A DNA stretch of 64,000 nucleotides, taken from positions 1-64,000 of the forward strand of contig CANLMN010000008.1 of the NCBI GenBank assembly GCA_947492105.1. Direction: 5' to 3'. The notes beneath the pieces were generated by a model that saw nothing but the letters and a program-made list of their open reading frames with translations, searched no databases and was not told where the DNA came from. Positions 45,024 through 53,797 of this stretch are shown here, one piece after another. A program made the position numbers and the translations under genes. Source of the stretch: an uncultured Aquimarina sp. (GTDB lineage Bacteria > Bacteroidota > Bacteroidia > Flavobacteriales > Flavobacteriaceae). Position 1 is the stretch's first letter, and every line of letters starts with the position of its first letter.

Positions 45024-45176
45024 TACCAGTTAAAATGTAATTGTAGATTAAAATAATTGAACTATTTTTTGCTAGTTTGAGCTATAAAATTAAAGCATAA
45101 CCTTAGCTACGATTTAATTTTTTAGCGAAAAATAGTAGAAAAAGAACCGAATTATTAGCCCGTAATTATTTTATAG
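45024..45176 (+). repeat. Dispersed repeat family 2, full copy
   Basis: Best-preserved family 2 copy. The left end is TTATACCAGTTAAAATGTAA, the left inner arm TTTTTTGCTAGTTTGAGC, the core AAGCATAACCTTAGCTACGA, the right inner arm TTTTAGCGAAAAATAGTAGA, and the right segment AAAGAACCGAATTATTAGCC. GCTAGT and TTAGCGAAAAA of the arms are roughly complementary. Size (about 150 bp), absence of an ORF and terminal inverted repeats give a MITE-like profile. Confidence 0.75.
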
Positions 45177-45193
45177 GGGATATTGGATCAATA

Positions 45194-45523
45194 TCAGTTA
45201 ATAAAAGTAAACCACTCCTGAAAATAAGAACCAAGTAAAGGAACTTTGTTTTTATCTAATTTAATAGCCCCGATCAAGCCATAAATTATAAGAACTATAT
45301 AAAATAAATAGAAGGCTGTACTTATCATCAAAGAATCAAATGTATTTGCCAAAGCCGTTAGGAGTATATTTGCTAGATGCAATCCTAAAGCTTGTCTAAT
45401 ATGAAAATTTGCGAACGTATTTTTCTCATCTTTATTCAAAAAAAATGCGATTAACGTTCCAAAAATGGTTACATAAGCTAATATCCCTGGAATTTTTCCT
45501 TGTTCGTTATAAGATGCTGCCAT
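45194..45523 (-). CDS. DUF4870-like small membrane protein
   Basis: A 109-residue protein with three hydrophobic helices (about 13-28, 48-65 and 69-90). The ATG at 45523 (MAASYNEQG) is preferred over a TTG 27 bp upstream. The segments YVTIFGTLIAFFLNKDEKN, ANFHIRQALGLHL and LLGSYFQEWF are characteristic of the DUF4870/Tic20-like family. The function is unknown. A run of 20 T on the coding strand ends about 25 bp upstream of the start, within the likely promoter region. Confidence 0.85.
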   Translation of the reverse strand: MAASYNEQGKIPGILAYVTIFGTLIAFFLNKDEKNTFANFHIRQALGLHLANILLTALANTFDSLMISTAFYLFYIVLIIYGLIGAIKLDKNKVPLLGSYFQEWFTFIN

Positions 45524-45540
45524 AAAAATAATTTCTACAC

Positions 45541-45576
45541 TACTATTCAAAAAAAAAAAAAAAAAAAATACTATTC
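45541..45576. repeat. Poly(A) tract of 20 bp between 8-bp direct repeats
   Basis: An uninterrupted run of 20 A (45549-45568) lies between two copies of TACTATTC. It falls in the 55-bp gap between the dihydroorotase-like gene and the DUF4870-like gene. Tracts of this kind are prone to slipped-strand length change. Confidence 0.7.
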
Positions 45577-45578
45577 GG

Positions 45579-46835
45579 TTATTCTTTTATAAGACATTGA
45601 TTTTTTGCCACAATACCATAGACGGTCCCCTTGAGACTTTGCCCCAAGAAGGCACTATTTTTTGCAGTTGATAGTATATGTGATTGTTCAAATTGATATT
45701 TTGTATCTGGATCAAAAAGAGTCAAATCAGCAACTCCTTCGATCTCGATCGTAGTCGATTTTACACCAAAAAGTGATCTCCCGGCTGTAAGCAAGTGCAC
45801 CGCCCTTTCTTTTCCTACCAATTTATTCAACACTCCAAATAACGATTCCAATCCCACGGTTCCATACAAAGCATGTTCAAACTCCATTTTTTTATGCTCT
45901 ATATCTACTGGCGTATGATCACTAGTCACCATATCTATTGTTCCGTCTTTGACACCTTCTATCAAAGCTACACAATCCTCGGTATTCCGTAATGGTGGTA
46001 ATACTTTATAACGTGTATCAAATTCTATCAACTCTGCATCTGTTAACAACAAATTATGTACAGCGACACTACAACTAACCTTCAAGCCTTTTGCTTTTGC
46101 ATCTCTAATCAACGCCACGCTAGCGGCTGTAGATATCGTTGGGATATGTAAACATCCTCCTGTATATTCTAACAAATATAAATCTCTAGAAATACGTAAG
46201 GTTTCTGCCAAAACCGGAATCCCTTTGAGTCCCAAAGCCGTACTCTGTATATGTTCATGCACAGCCCCATCTCCAGCAATTGTCATATCCTGAGGAAATG
46301 ACATGACTATTCCATCAAAATTCTGAGCATACAGTAATGCTATTTTGAGTAAGTTCGGGTTTTCTATTGGTTTCTTATAGTCACCAAATGCAATAGCTCC
46401 CGATTGATGCATATCGAATAACTCAGCAAGATCTTTTCCTTCTGACTTTTTTGTCAAGGCTCCTATAGGATATAACGTTACAGGAGTTGCTACACCTTGC
46501 GCCTTCAAAAAAGCCACTGCAACATTTGTATCAATTACCGGACAGGTTTGTGGTTGTACTGCTATTCCAGTAAAACCAGAAGTGGCGGCTACCTGCAATC
46601 CATGTGATAAGGTTTCTCGCTCCTCATACCCCGGTTCACCAAAACTCACACTACTATCAAACCAACCTGAAGAAACATGGAGATTATGTAATGTCCGTAC
46701 TTCAGTTGTATCGGTAACTTTTATATCCTTCCCCAATTCTTTAATTAGCCCATCCCGAATCCAAATATCCAATTCTTGGAGATGATACGGAGATGCTGAA
46801 TCGACTATAACTGCAGATTTTAATAAGAGGTTCAT
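45579..46835 (-). CDS. Dihydroorotase-like amidohydrolase lacking the HxH metal motif
   Basis: A protein of 418 residues of the dihydroorotase family, starting at the ATG at 46835 (MNLLLKSAVIVDSASPY). It follows the typical cyclic amidohydrolase plan, including SDHTPVDIEHKK (D306, H307) and LYGTVGLESLFGVL. The N-terminal metal motif is altered: the expected DxHVHxREPG reads DSSVSFGEPG, so both histidines (positions 62 and 64) are Ser. A later histidine segment (CLHIPTIST) is also changed. It therefore resembles catalytically inactive PyrC' proteins that support aspartate transcarbamoylase. The ATG overlaps the stop of the BatA-type gene as ATGA, so translation is coupled. Confidence 0.88.
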   Translation of the reverse strand: MNLLLKSAVIVDSASPYHLQELDIWIRDGLIKELGKDIKVTDTTEVRTLHNLHVSSGWFDSSVSFGEPGYEERETLSHGLQVAATSGFTGIAVQPQTCPVIDTNVAVAFLKAQGVATPVTLYPIGALTKKSEGKDLAELFDMHQSGAIAFGDYKKPIENPNLLKIALLYAQNFDGIVMSFPQDMTIAGDGAVHEHIQSTALGLKGIPVLAETLRISRDLYLLEYTGGCLHIPTISTAASVALIRDAKAKGLKVSCSVAVHNLLLTDAELIEFDTRYKVLPPLRNTEDCVALIEGVKDGTIDMVTSDHTPVDIEHKKMEFEHALYGTVGLESLFGVLNKLVGKERAVHLLTAGRSLFGVKSTTIEIEGVADLTLFDPDTKYQFEQSHILSTAKNSAFLGQSLKGTVYGIVAKNQCLIKE

Positions 46836-48757
46836 TGTACAAATTTTAATAAAAACACTTCTATAGCTAGAAAGAGTAATGCAAAAATAACAAACCATTT
46901 CCATATCGATTGTATTTCTTGGCTCGCTTTTACAGAAGTTAGTAACGTCGATAGCTCATCACTCACTGATGCCCCAGCTACTGTACTGACATCATGATAT
47001 ATCAAGCGACTTTCTTTGGTGCCATAATTATACGCCACTAATTGTATGGAATCTTTTTTCTGCACAACAGCATATACTCCTGCGACTTTGGGAGCATCTT
47101 TGGTCGTTATTATTACCTTATTGTTCATGGATTGTTGTTGCGGAATAATGCGCTCTGATTTATGGACGAGAGACAGTATCTCATCTGACTCCAATGTAGC
47201 ATCAACTTCGTAGGTCGTTTTCTGACCAATGGTACAATATAAGTCTGTGCGTTGCACACTTTGTTTCCCCATATTATACAAGGTAGGAACTATTAAAGGA
47301 GCATTTTTAAAATTACTGTTTTTGATATTTAGCGCTCCTGCAAAGGCAAAAAGATTTCCACTTTGTATCAAAAATGGACTATTATCTTCAAAAGAGAGCA
47401 ACGTATTTGCTCCAGTAATAGGATAAAATTCCTGAATACTTGGATATTGAAAATTAGTAACTTTATTATCAAAAACACCTTTGTATAAAGGGTGCGAAAA
47501 ATGAATTGTAGTAACCTTTTTTTCTTGTTTCTCCAAAGCTCCCCAAGAACCTGAACCAAAAGTTTGATATAATTGACGATATGATGATACCAACCCCGTA
47601 CTAGCGGGAATAAAACAAACCACTCCCCCTCCGGCTGCAAACGTATTCAAGGTATTTATTAGCGCTTGTGGAACATCCACTACCTCATTAAGCACGATAA
47701 GATTTGAATTCGTAATTGCATTATAATCCAAATCATCCAAGGCGTATGATTCAACTACAAATTCGTCTTTGGTAAAAATGTTTTTAAGAAAACGGTCATC
47801 GTCTTCGTTGATGATCAAAACCCCTATTTTGTCAGGCGCATTTACGGCAAAATATCGTGTATTATCATATCGTATAGTTGGATCTTCTATACGAATCTCT
47901 CCCTTTACGGTACTATTGGTAGGCAACACAAAACTTGCTTCTTCCTGAGCATCTCCCAAAAGTGTAACTCCTGTTTTTGCGATTAGTTTGGTATTATCAT
48001 AAAGGGAAACAGCTGTTTCCTTTTTGGTCGCTCCATAATTGTGTAACTGCACCTTTGCAATAAGCTTATTAGCTGCATCCTTTTGAATATATACACTATC
48101 GATAGCAATATTTTCTTCTACAACTGGTTTTAGCTGTACCAAATCCAGCACACTCTCTCCTTCATTAATTATTTTCAAGCCTCCCTGATGTTGTTGAAAA
48201 TCCGAGACTAATATCACACGCTTACTACTTGCCTCGGACTTCGAAAACAATTTCTTTGCTTTCAAATATGCCGCCTCATAGGATAATTGTGTTGTACTAT
48301 ATTCCAATTGCAGCAACTCTTCTTTCAAATTTTTGAGTGTCGTATTTCTAAACACCTTATCATTAGTAAAAACAGATAATTGTTCTTCTCCTGACAGAGA
48401 GGCCAGAAGTTCCTGTATCGCTCTCTTGAATAGCGGCCCTTTGGGTCCTTTAGCTTCCATACTAAAAGAATTATCTAGATACACCACTAACTCTCTCTCT
48501 GACACCAAAGCATCCTTGGATGCAAAAAAAGGCTGTGCGAAAGCAATAATGAGCGCTGTCAATGCACATAATCTTGCCAACAACGTAAGCCACTTCTTAA
48601 TCTGAGAGCTTTTGCGGGTTTGTAGCGTTACCGATTTCAGAAAAGCAACGTTCGTAAAAGCAACTTTTTTAAACTTCCTTAATTGAAATAAATGAACAAG
48701 AATAGGAATTATGAGTGCAAAAAGTGCATATAAAATTTCTGGATGTTTGAACTGCAT
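46832..48757 (-). CDS. BatA-type aerotolerance domain and vWA-like membrane protein
   Basis: A 641-residue protein with the BatA N-terminal aerotolerance domain: MQFKHPEILYALFALIIPIL and the RKFKKVAFTNVAFLKSV motif. The ATG at 48757 is chosen over a TTG 6 bp upstream. A second hydrophobic helix (about 55-75) is followed by a vWA-like domain with VVYLDNSFSM (DxSxS type). A large periplasmic region and a terminal membrane helix (WFVIFALLFLAIEVFLL) complete it. The function of this stand-alone family is unclear. The stop overlaps the dihydroorotase-like start. Confidence 0.9.
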   Translation of the reverse strand: MQFKHPEILYALFALIIPILVHLFQLRKFKKVAFTNVAFLKSVTLQTRKSSQIKKWLTLLARLCALTALIIAFAQPFFASKDALVSERELVVYLDNSFSMEAKGPKGPLFKRAIQELLASLSGEEQLSVFTNDKVFRNTTLKNLKEELLQLEYSTTQLSYEAAYLKAKKLFSKSEASSKRVILVSDFQQHQGGLKIINEGESVLDLVQLKPVVEENIAIDSVYIQKDAANKLIAKVQLHNYGATKKETAVSLYDNTKLIAKTGVTLLGDAQEEASFVLPTNSTVKGEIRIEDPTIRYDNTRYFAVNAPDKIGVLIINEDDDRFLKNIFTKDEFVVESYALDDLDYNAITNSNLIVLNEVVDVPQALINTLNTFAAGGGVVCFIPASTGLVSSYRQLYQTFGSGSWGALEKQEKKVTTIHFSHPLYKGVFDNKVTNFQYPSIQEFYPITGANTLLSFEDNSPFLIQSGNLFAFAGALNIKNSNFKNAPLIVPTLYNMGKQSVQRTDLYCTIGQKTTYEVDATLESDEILSLVHKSERIIPQQQSMNNKVIITTKDAPKVAGVYAVVQKKDSIQLVAYNYGTKESRLIYHDVSTVAGASVSDELSTLLTSVKASQEIQSIWKWFVIFALLFLAIEVFLLKFVQ

Positions 48758-48864
48758 TCCCAAAGTTACTTCTTAAAATTATACTTATCCTATGTATTAC
48801 AAAAATCTAATGGGTCTTTTTTTGAATTATTGCAAACACTATTTTTTTGATACCGAACTCCTCT

Positions 48865-49018
48865 TTTCTTTTTCTATTCCTCAAGAAATAAATAAAATCC
48901 ATGTACATCTCAATACACTATTTGTCTACAACACTGATATGGATCACAAAAAAACCTCATCTGGCTCATTTTTAACTTATTTTCTATTAAAAATCAAAAG
49001 TCAAGATAAGTTCATTCG
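48865..49018 (+). repeat. Dispersed repeat family 3, diverged copy 4
   Basis: Reads TTTTCTTTTTCTATTCCTCA, then the region ATGGATCACAAAAAAACCTC, ATCTGGCTCATTTTTAACTT and AAAATCAAAAGTCAAGATAAG. The right half clearly matches copies 23445-23600 and 58910-59058, while the left half is degraded. It lies in the 551-bp gap between the BatA-type gene and the gene at 49309. Apart from this and the repeat at 49195-49269, I see nothing in the gap. Confidence 0.55.
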
Positions 49019-49194
49019 CAGGAGTTTAGTATTTCTTCAACGAAAATAATTTTATTTTCTCAGCTTTTGCCATAACTCATCAAAAATTATGAGGATAAGT
49101 TGCAAAAGAATGTAACACCCCCTTAGCACATTCGTCTATTATAACTCATTGAACCCTACTAATATTTTGAATTACAAATTCGTTCTAATTTTAT

Positions 49195-49269
49195 GACGTT
49201 CGGGCGGGCTATACGCTATATCTCCAAGTAATTCCATAACTTGGAGGATGCCGCTCCTATCCCTAACGC
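49195..49269 (+). repeat. Flavobacterial interspersed palindromic repeat, copy 2
   Basis: A GC-rich block GACGTTCGGGCGGGCTATAC with a central hairpin (CTCCAAGT with ACTTGGAG) and the end CCGCTCCTATCCCTAACGC. It matches the ends of the copy at 4348-4424, with a different central hairpin. It lies about 40 bp before the gene at 49309. Confidence 0.8.
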
Positions 49270-49308
49270 AGTAATGACTACAAATACACCATAGTAAAAC
49301 AAAAAAAC

Positions 49309-50796
49309 ATGCGTCAACTCTTTTTATTTTTTACTCTTTATATACTACCGCAGTTAGGAATTACACAAACCTCCTCCATCTCAGCAAAAATTATTGATAA
49401 AGAAACAGGAGTAGCAATCCCCTATGCGACTATTGTAATTGGAGAAGCTGACGGTGTCATAAGTAATGGCGAAGGGCTTTTCAGCATTTCTAATCCCAAA
49501 ACAATAACAGATTCTTTACATATATCAAGTATGGGGTACGAAAAACAATCCTTTCTAATTAAAAACATGGATAGCATCATTGCACTAACTCCCAAATCTT
49601 TTGAACTTTCTACCGTATTTGTAAGCAACAAGAATCTACCTGTAGCGGAAATCATAAAAAAAGCTAAAGATTATATGCCAAAAAATCATTGGTACGATTA
49701 TCACAAAAAACAATTTTTCTATCGCGCATCCTTTACACAAAAGTATGCCAAAATGGATTTTGGATTTCAGAAATCTAGCATAGAAGCCATCGACAAACAA
49801 CTCATAGATAGCATTGCTCAAAGTATCCCCAATGATGTCTCATATTTTTTTGAAACACTTTGTGAATCCTATGGAAATTACAAACTAGAGTTCAAACTAA
49901 ACATTCTCAAAGCCCTTAACCTCGAAGACGAGTCTCAAGCGACTACATTCACTGGTTTTCAAGAAAAAATGGAGCAACTACTCAAAGAAAATGTAAAACC
50001 TGATTCTTATCTCAAAATAAAATCTGGCATCGTGGGCACCAAAATTCCCCTGGATTCCATTATCGAAGATCAAAAAATTAAAGATGCCCGAAAAAAGCGC
50101 TATGAAACCAAAGAATATTTTAACTACAGAAAAGCAAGTATCCATCAAGTACTAGATCAACTTTTTTATCATAAAAAATCAGATATTGACGTAATCCAAA
50201 ATACGAAACGCTATGAATTTGAATTAATAGAATACCAAGAAATCGGAGAAAACCTAGCGTACGTACTTACTTTTGTTCCCAAAGGAAGTGCCGATTTTAA
50301 AGGAAAACTCTACATCAATACAGATGATTTTGCTATACTCCGACTAGATTATGAAAATGCCAAGCCCGTCTACGATAAACTCTTCAATATGTTTGGAATC
50401 CATGCGAACAAAATTCGATATCGAGGCACTATGCTTTTTGAAAAAAGCACCACTGACAATTACTACCATATCAAATATGCAAACCAAGAGCTTGGTGAAT
50501 CTCTAGCAATCAAAAGACCTTTGCGTATAATCGAAAAAAATAAATTTGTCAGAGGACGTAGAAAACAAAATGAAGTAAAACTAGAGTTAGACCTCAAAAT
50601 GTATAATACTATCAAACGAGAATTAGTGGTTTACAAAAACACTCCCGTTTCTGCTAGTACACTAGAGAATTATCAGGAAGACAAAAAAATCAAAATCCAC
50701 AAAGCTTCAAGATATGATCCCACTTTTTGGGAAGGACATACCGTTCTCGAACCAAATCAGCTTATCAGAGAATACAAAGCCATGGAATCAGAATAA
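49309..50796 (+). CDS. Exported protein with CarboxypepD_reg-like domain
   Basis: A 495-residue exported protein. A signal peptide (about 1-19) precedes a CarboxypepD_reg-like beta-sandwich (residues about 23-105; SAKIIDKETGVAIPYATIVI). The remainder (SNKNLPVAEIIKKAKDYMPK onward) follows the pattern of Bacteroidota surface or outer-membrane-associated proteins with this N-terminal domain. No TonB plug or barrel was recognised. The function is unknown. It is transcribed alone, convergently with yfhO, and a GC-rich interspersed repeat lies close upstream. Confidence 0.85.
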   Translation: MRQLFLFFTLYILPQLGITQTSSISAKIIDKETGVAIPYATIVIGEADGVISNGEGLFSISNPKTITDSLHISSMGYEKQSFLIKNMDSIIALTPKSFELSTVFVSNKNLPVAEIIKKAKDYMPKNHWYDYHKKQFFYRASFTQKYAKMDFGFQKSSIEAIDKQLIDSIAQSIPNDVSYFFETLCESYGNYKLEFKLNILKALNLEDESQATTFTGFQEKMEQLLKENVKPDSYLKIKSGIVGTKIPLDSIIEDQKIKDARKKRYETKEYFNYRKASIHQVLDQLFYHKKSDIDVIQNTKRYEFELIEYQEIGENLAYVLTFVPKGSADFKGKLYINTDDFAILRLDYENAKPVYDKLFNMFGIHANKIRYRGTMLFEKSTTDNYYHIKYANQELGESLAIKRPLRIIEKNKFVRGRRKQNEVKLELDLKMYNTIKRELVVYKNTPVSASTLENYQEDKKIKIHKASRYDPTFWEGHTVLEPNQLIREYKAMESE

Positions 50797-50831
50797 TTCT
50801 TATGCATTGTATGTAACCCCCAATTCTTGTA

Positions 50832-53267
50832 CTAAGAATCCATCTTGTTTTTCTTAGACTCATAATACACGCCACCGATCAACAATAACACAAACAAAAC
50901 AGAACTTGCTAGTGTAATAGTACTTCCTGTTTTTATCACTTGCGGGTCAAATCTAAAAACAATCTCATGTTCTCCAGCAGGAATTTCTAAGCCACGTAAT
51001 ACATAATTCACTTGGTGATGCGTTACAGGTTGTTCATCGATATACGCTTGCCAACCATAAGGATAATAAACTTCAGAAAACACTGCAAAGGCAGCATTAC
51101 TATTTTGAGACTTGTACGTCAATTTATTTGGTTGATGAGCAACTAATGTTATACGAGAGGTAGTATCTCGCACAAATGCATGCTGCCCGAGCGTCGTTGC
51201 ATTTTCTACAGAAATAACTGCTTTTTGTTTTGTATCTAATTTCTTTAATGACAAAATTTCTTCATTAGCACTCTGCGCTATCATCAGACTATCTACAAAC
51301 CAAGCATTCCCATTTGCGTCTGGATTTTGCAAAGCTTTTACTTTCTCTTTTTCATTTACTATAAGATATTTTACGTTAAACATATTAAGAACCCCAGTAT
51401 TACCTTTGGCCAAATAAAAATCATAAATATCCTGAATACGCCCTGGTTTGGCAGCATGATACCCTCCCAATGCATTATGAAAATAAGAAGTTCTACCCGT
51501 ATTAAAGGGTCCTCGAGTTACATCATATACCCTAAAATGCTCTTTGTCGCTCAGAATCTTAGCGTCAGCACTGTTTTTTTGGAATGGTTGACTGAACACT
51601 CTTTTCGAAACAAAATTATCCGTATTCACATATCGACGTGCAACACCGACCAAATCAAACAACACTACGATACCAATTGCAGCAATAGCCATGTATTCTT
51701 TTAACTTTCCTACCAACAATGCCCAACAACTGGCGACTACCAGAAGTACCAAAACTAAAGAACGAAGCGTATCTGTTGTAAAAATTGCTTTACGATCTTC
51801 TCGTAGCGCACGTACAAAATCAGCTCCCATTTGTTGATTCATACCAGCATCTGCACCCCCACTAAAACTAAACAAAGTGCTTTTTCCAAACAAAAACACA
51901 ACAGCGATACCTCCAACAATACCCACACTATATTTTAGTGCTTTAAGTTTTTCTGCCTGCGCTATCTCGGTACCAAAAAAACGTTGTAATCCAACAACTG
52001 CCAGTACAGGAATACACAATTCTAGCAACACCTGTATAGATGATACTGCTCTGAATTTATTATACATCGGGACATAATTGATAAACAAATTCGTAATAAT
52101 CGCAAAATTATCTCCCCAAGATAATACCAGTGACATTAAAGTTCCTGCCAACAGCCACCATTTGAGTTTTCCTTGCACTAAAAATAACGCCAGTACAAAC
52201 AGAAAGACTACCGTTGCCCCCAAATATGCAGGAGCCCCTACAAAGGGTTGTCGCCCCCAATACGTTGGAGCATTATCCAAAAAACCTTTTGCCTGCAACG
52301 GAGAAACTCCCATTTTGAGCAAAGCCTCATAACTTTCAGAATCGGTATCTAATTTCTCACTACTAGAGCCTCCCATAAAACGGGGAATGAATAAGTTAAA
52401 AGATTCTAAAACCCCATAACTATACTCTGTTATATAAGAATAATCTAATCCTGTAGCCGTTTTTTGTGATCCATCAGAGTTAATGGTTAGCGCAGATTTG
52501 CCTCTTGTACTCTGGTCCGCATATTCTTTTGTCGCCAACAAATTTGTTGCGTTCATCAAAACGGCTAATCCCACAGCTAACACCATCACCCCTATAGCAC
52601 GAAAAAAAGAGGGTAATCCTTTTTTCTTGAACGCATCTACAAAATATACAATTCCCAAAATCACTACCAACAACCCCAAATAATAGGTCATTTGAATATG
52701 ATTTGCCACCAACTCCAGTGCCATAGCTACTGTAAGGAGTAAAAAACCAAAAATATGCTTTTGTCTAAAAATTAAAATAATCCCACTTAGCACCATTGGC
52801 ATATACCCAATAGCATGCGCTTTGGCATTATGCCCTACACCCAAAATAATAATCATATACGTAGAGAAACCAAAAGCCAAACTTCCAATAAACGCTAATC
52901 GATACTCTACTTTGAGCACTAGCAACAAGACATAAAAACTCATGAAGTACAAAAACAGATAATCCGATGGTCTAGGTAAGAACCGAATTAATTTGTCCAA
53001 TTTCTTGATATAATAATGAGGATATCTAGCTCCTAATTGATATGTTGGCATTCCTCCAAAAGCACTATCCGTCCAATAAGGCTCCTCACCTGTTTCATTT
53101 CTAAAATCAGTTTGTTGTCGTGCCATTCCAGTATACTGGACAATATCACTTTGCGTGATTTTTTTTCCTGTCAATACAGGATGAAAATACGCCAAAGAGG
53201 TTATTACAAACCCTAAAATCACCAAAAGATGTGGCAGTATTTTTTTATAATCAAAAGATTGTTGCAT
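50832..53267 (-). CDS. YfhO-family membrane protein
   Basis: A membrane protein of 811 residues of the YfhO family, which includes GT-C-type glycosyltransferase-like proteins that decorate cell-envelope polymers. The ATG at 53267 (MQQSFDYKKIL) is chosen; an in-frame ATG 54 bp upstream would overlap DUF4834. About 13 hydrophobic helices, an extracytoplasmic acidic region after the first helix (DSAFGGMPTYQ), and a C-terminal domain (SEVYYPYGWQAYID, EIPAGEHEIVFRF) are typical of the family. It lies 28 bp downstream of the DUF4834 gene. Confidence 0.92.
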   Translation of the reverse strand: MQQSFDYKKILPHLLVILGFVITSLAYFHPVLTGKKITQSDIVQYTGMARQQTDFRNETGEEPYWTDSAFGGMPTYQLGARYPHYYIKKLDKLIRFLPRPSDYLFLYFMSFYVLLLVLKVEYRLAFIGSLAFGFSTYMIIILGVGHNAKAHAIGYMPMVLSGIILIFRQKHIFGFLLLTVAMALELVANHIQMTYYLGLLVVILGIVYFVDAFKKKGLPSFFRAIGVMVLAVGLAVLMNATNLLATKEYADQSTRGKSALTINSDGSQKTATGLDYSYITEYSYGVLESFNLFIPRFMGGSSSEKLDTDSESYEALLKMGVSPLQAKGFLDNAPTYWGRQPFVGAPAYLGATVVFLFVLALFLVQGKLKWWLLAGTLMSLVLSWGDNFAIITNLFINYVPMYNKFRAVSSIQVLLELCIPVLAVVGLQRFFGTEIAQAEKLKALKYSVGIVGGIAVVFLFGKSTLFSFSGGADAGMNQQMGADFVRALREDRKAIFTTDTLRSLVLVLLVVASCWALLVGKLKEYMAIAAIGIVVLFDLVGVARRYVNTDNFVSKRVFSQPFQKNSADAKILSDKEHFRVYDVTRGPFNTGRTSYFHNALGGYHAAKPGRIQDIYDFYLAKGNTGVLNMFNVKYLIVNEKEKVKALQNPDANGNAWFVDSLMIAQSANEEILSLKKLDTKQKAVISVENATTLGQHAFVRDTTSRITLVAHQPNKLTYKSQNSNAAFAVFSEVYYPYGWQAYIDEQPVTHHQVNYVLRGLEIPAGEHEIVFRFDPQVIKTGSTITLASSVLFVLLLIGGVYYESKKNKMDS

Positions 53268-53295
53268 TGTAGTGTTTTTGTTTGTGGAAGTGTGC

Positions 53296-53550
53296 CTAAT
53301 CAATTTCTTCAAAATCGACATATTCTCCTACATTAGGATTCATTTGTCTTTTTTTGTATTTTTTATCGATGGTAACTTCAGTGTCAACAGGATTTTGTCG
53401 ATAATTTTGTTGTTGTTGATACTGCCGTTGAAAATTTTCCCCAGCTTTCTTCGTTATATATTTTATGAGTGTGGGGCCAAAATACTTCAGAAGAATTTTG
53501 AAACCGTAGTAGATTAACAATAATATAAGTATGGTTGTTAACAATGCCAT
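53296..53550 (-). CDS. DUF4834 family small membrane protein
   Basis: An 84-residue protein with one N-terminal transmembrane helix (about 4-20) followed by a charged, Gln-rich segment. MALLTTILILLLIYYGFKIL and the acidic end NVGEYVDFEEID fit the DUF4834 family, which sits next to yfhO in many flavobacteria. The function is unknown; the pairing suggests a membrane partner of the YfhO protein. Confidence 0.85.
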   Translation of the reverse strand: MALLTTILILLLIYYGFKILLKYFGPTLIKYITKKAGENFQRQYQQQQNYRQNPVDTEVTIDKKYKKRQMNPNVGEYVDFEEID

Positions 53551-53797
53551 ATCAAAAGTTTTACTAAAATTTTTAGCAAAAATAGCACAAATAACGACGA
53601 CAAAAGCGTTAAAAATAATAAAATCAGCTATATTTGAGCCATATATTTATATTGATTTTACATATAACACCACTGTAATACAACTTTTTCTAAATTATTT
53701 TTGGAAGAAAAAAATTTAAGTGGAAATATAATCAACAATGACGAATCTGTTTTTATGTAAAGTTTAGACAGATGTAATTATAAAAAAAATAAAACGT

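Noticed and set aside
44868-45176. Insertion sequence
   Set aside because: The repeats have no transposase ORF and are only about 150 bp each; non-autonomous elements are possible but not IS elements.
48792-49049. 85-residue plus-strand ORF
   Set aside because: It spans a degraded family 3 repeat in a repeat-bearing gap; no family resemblance.
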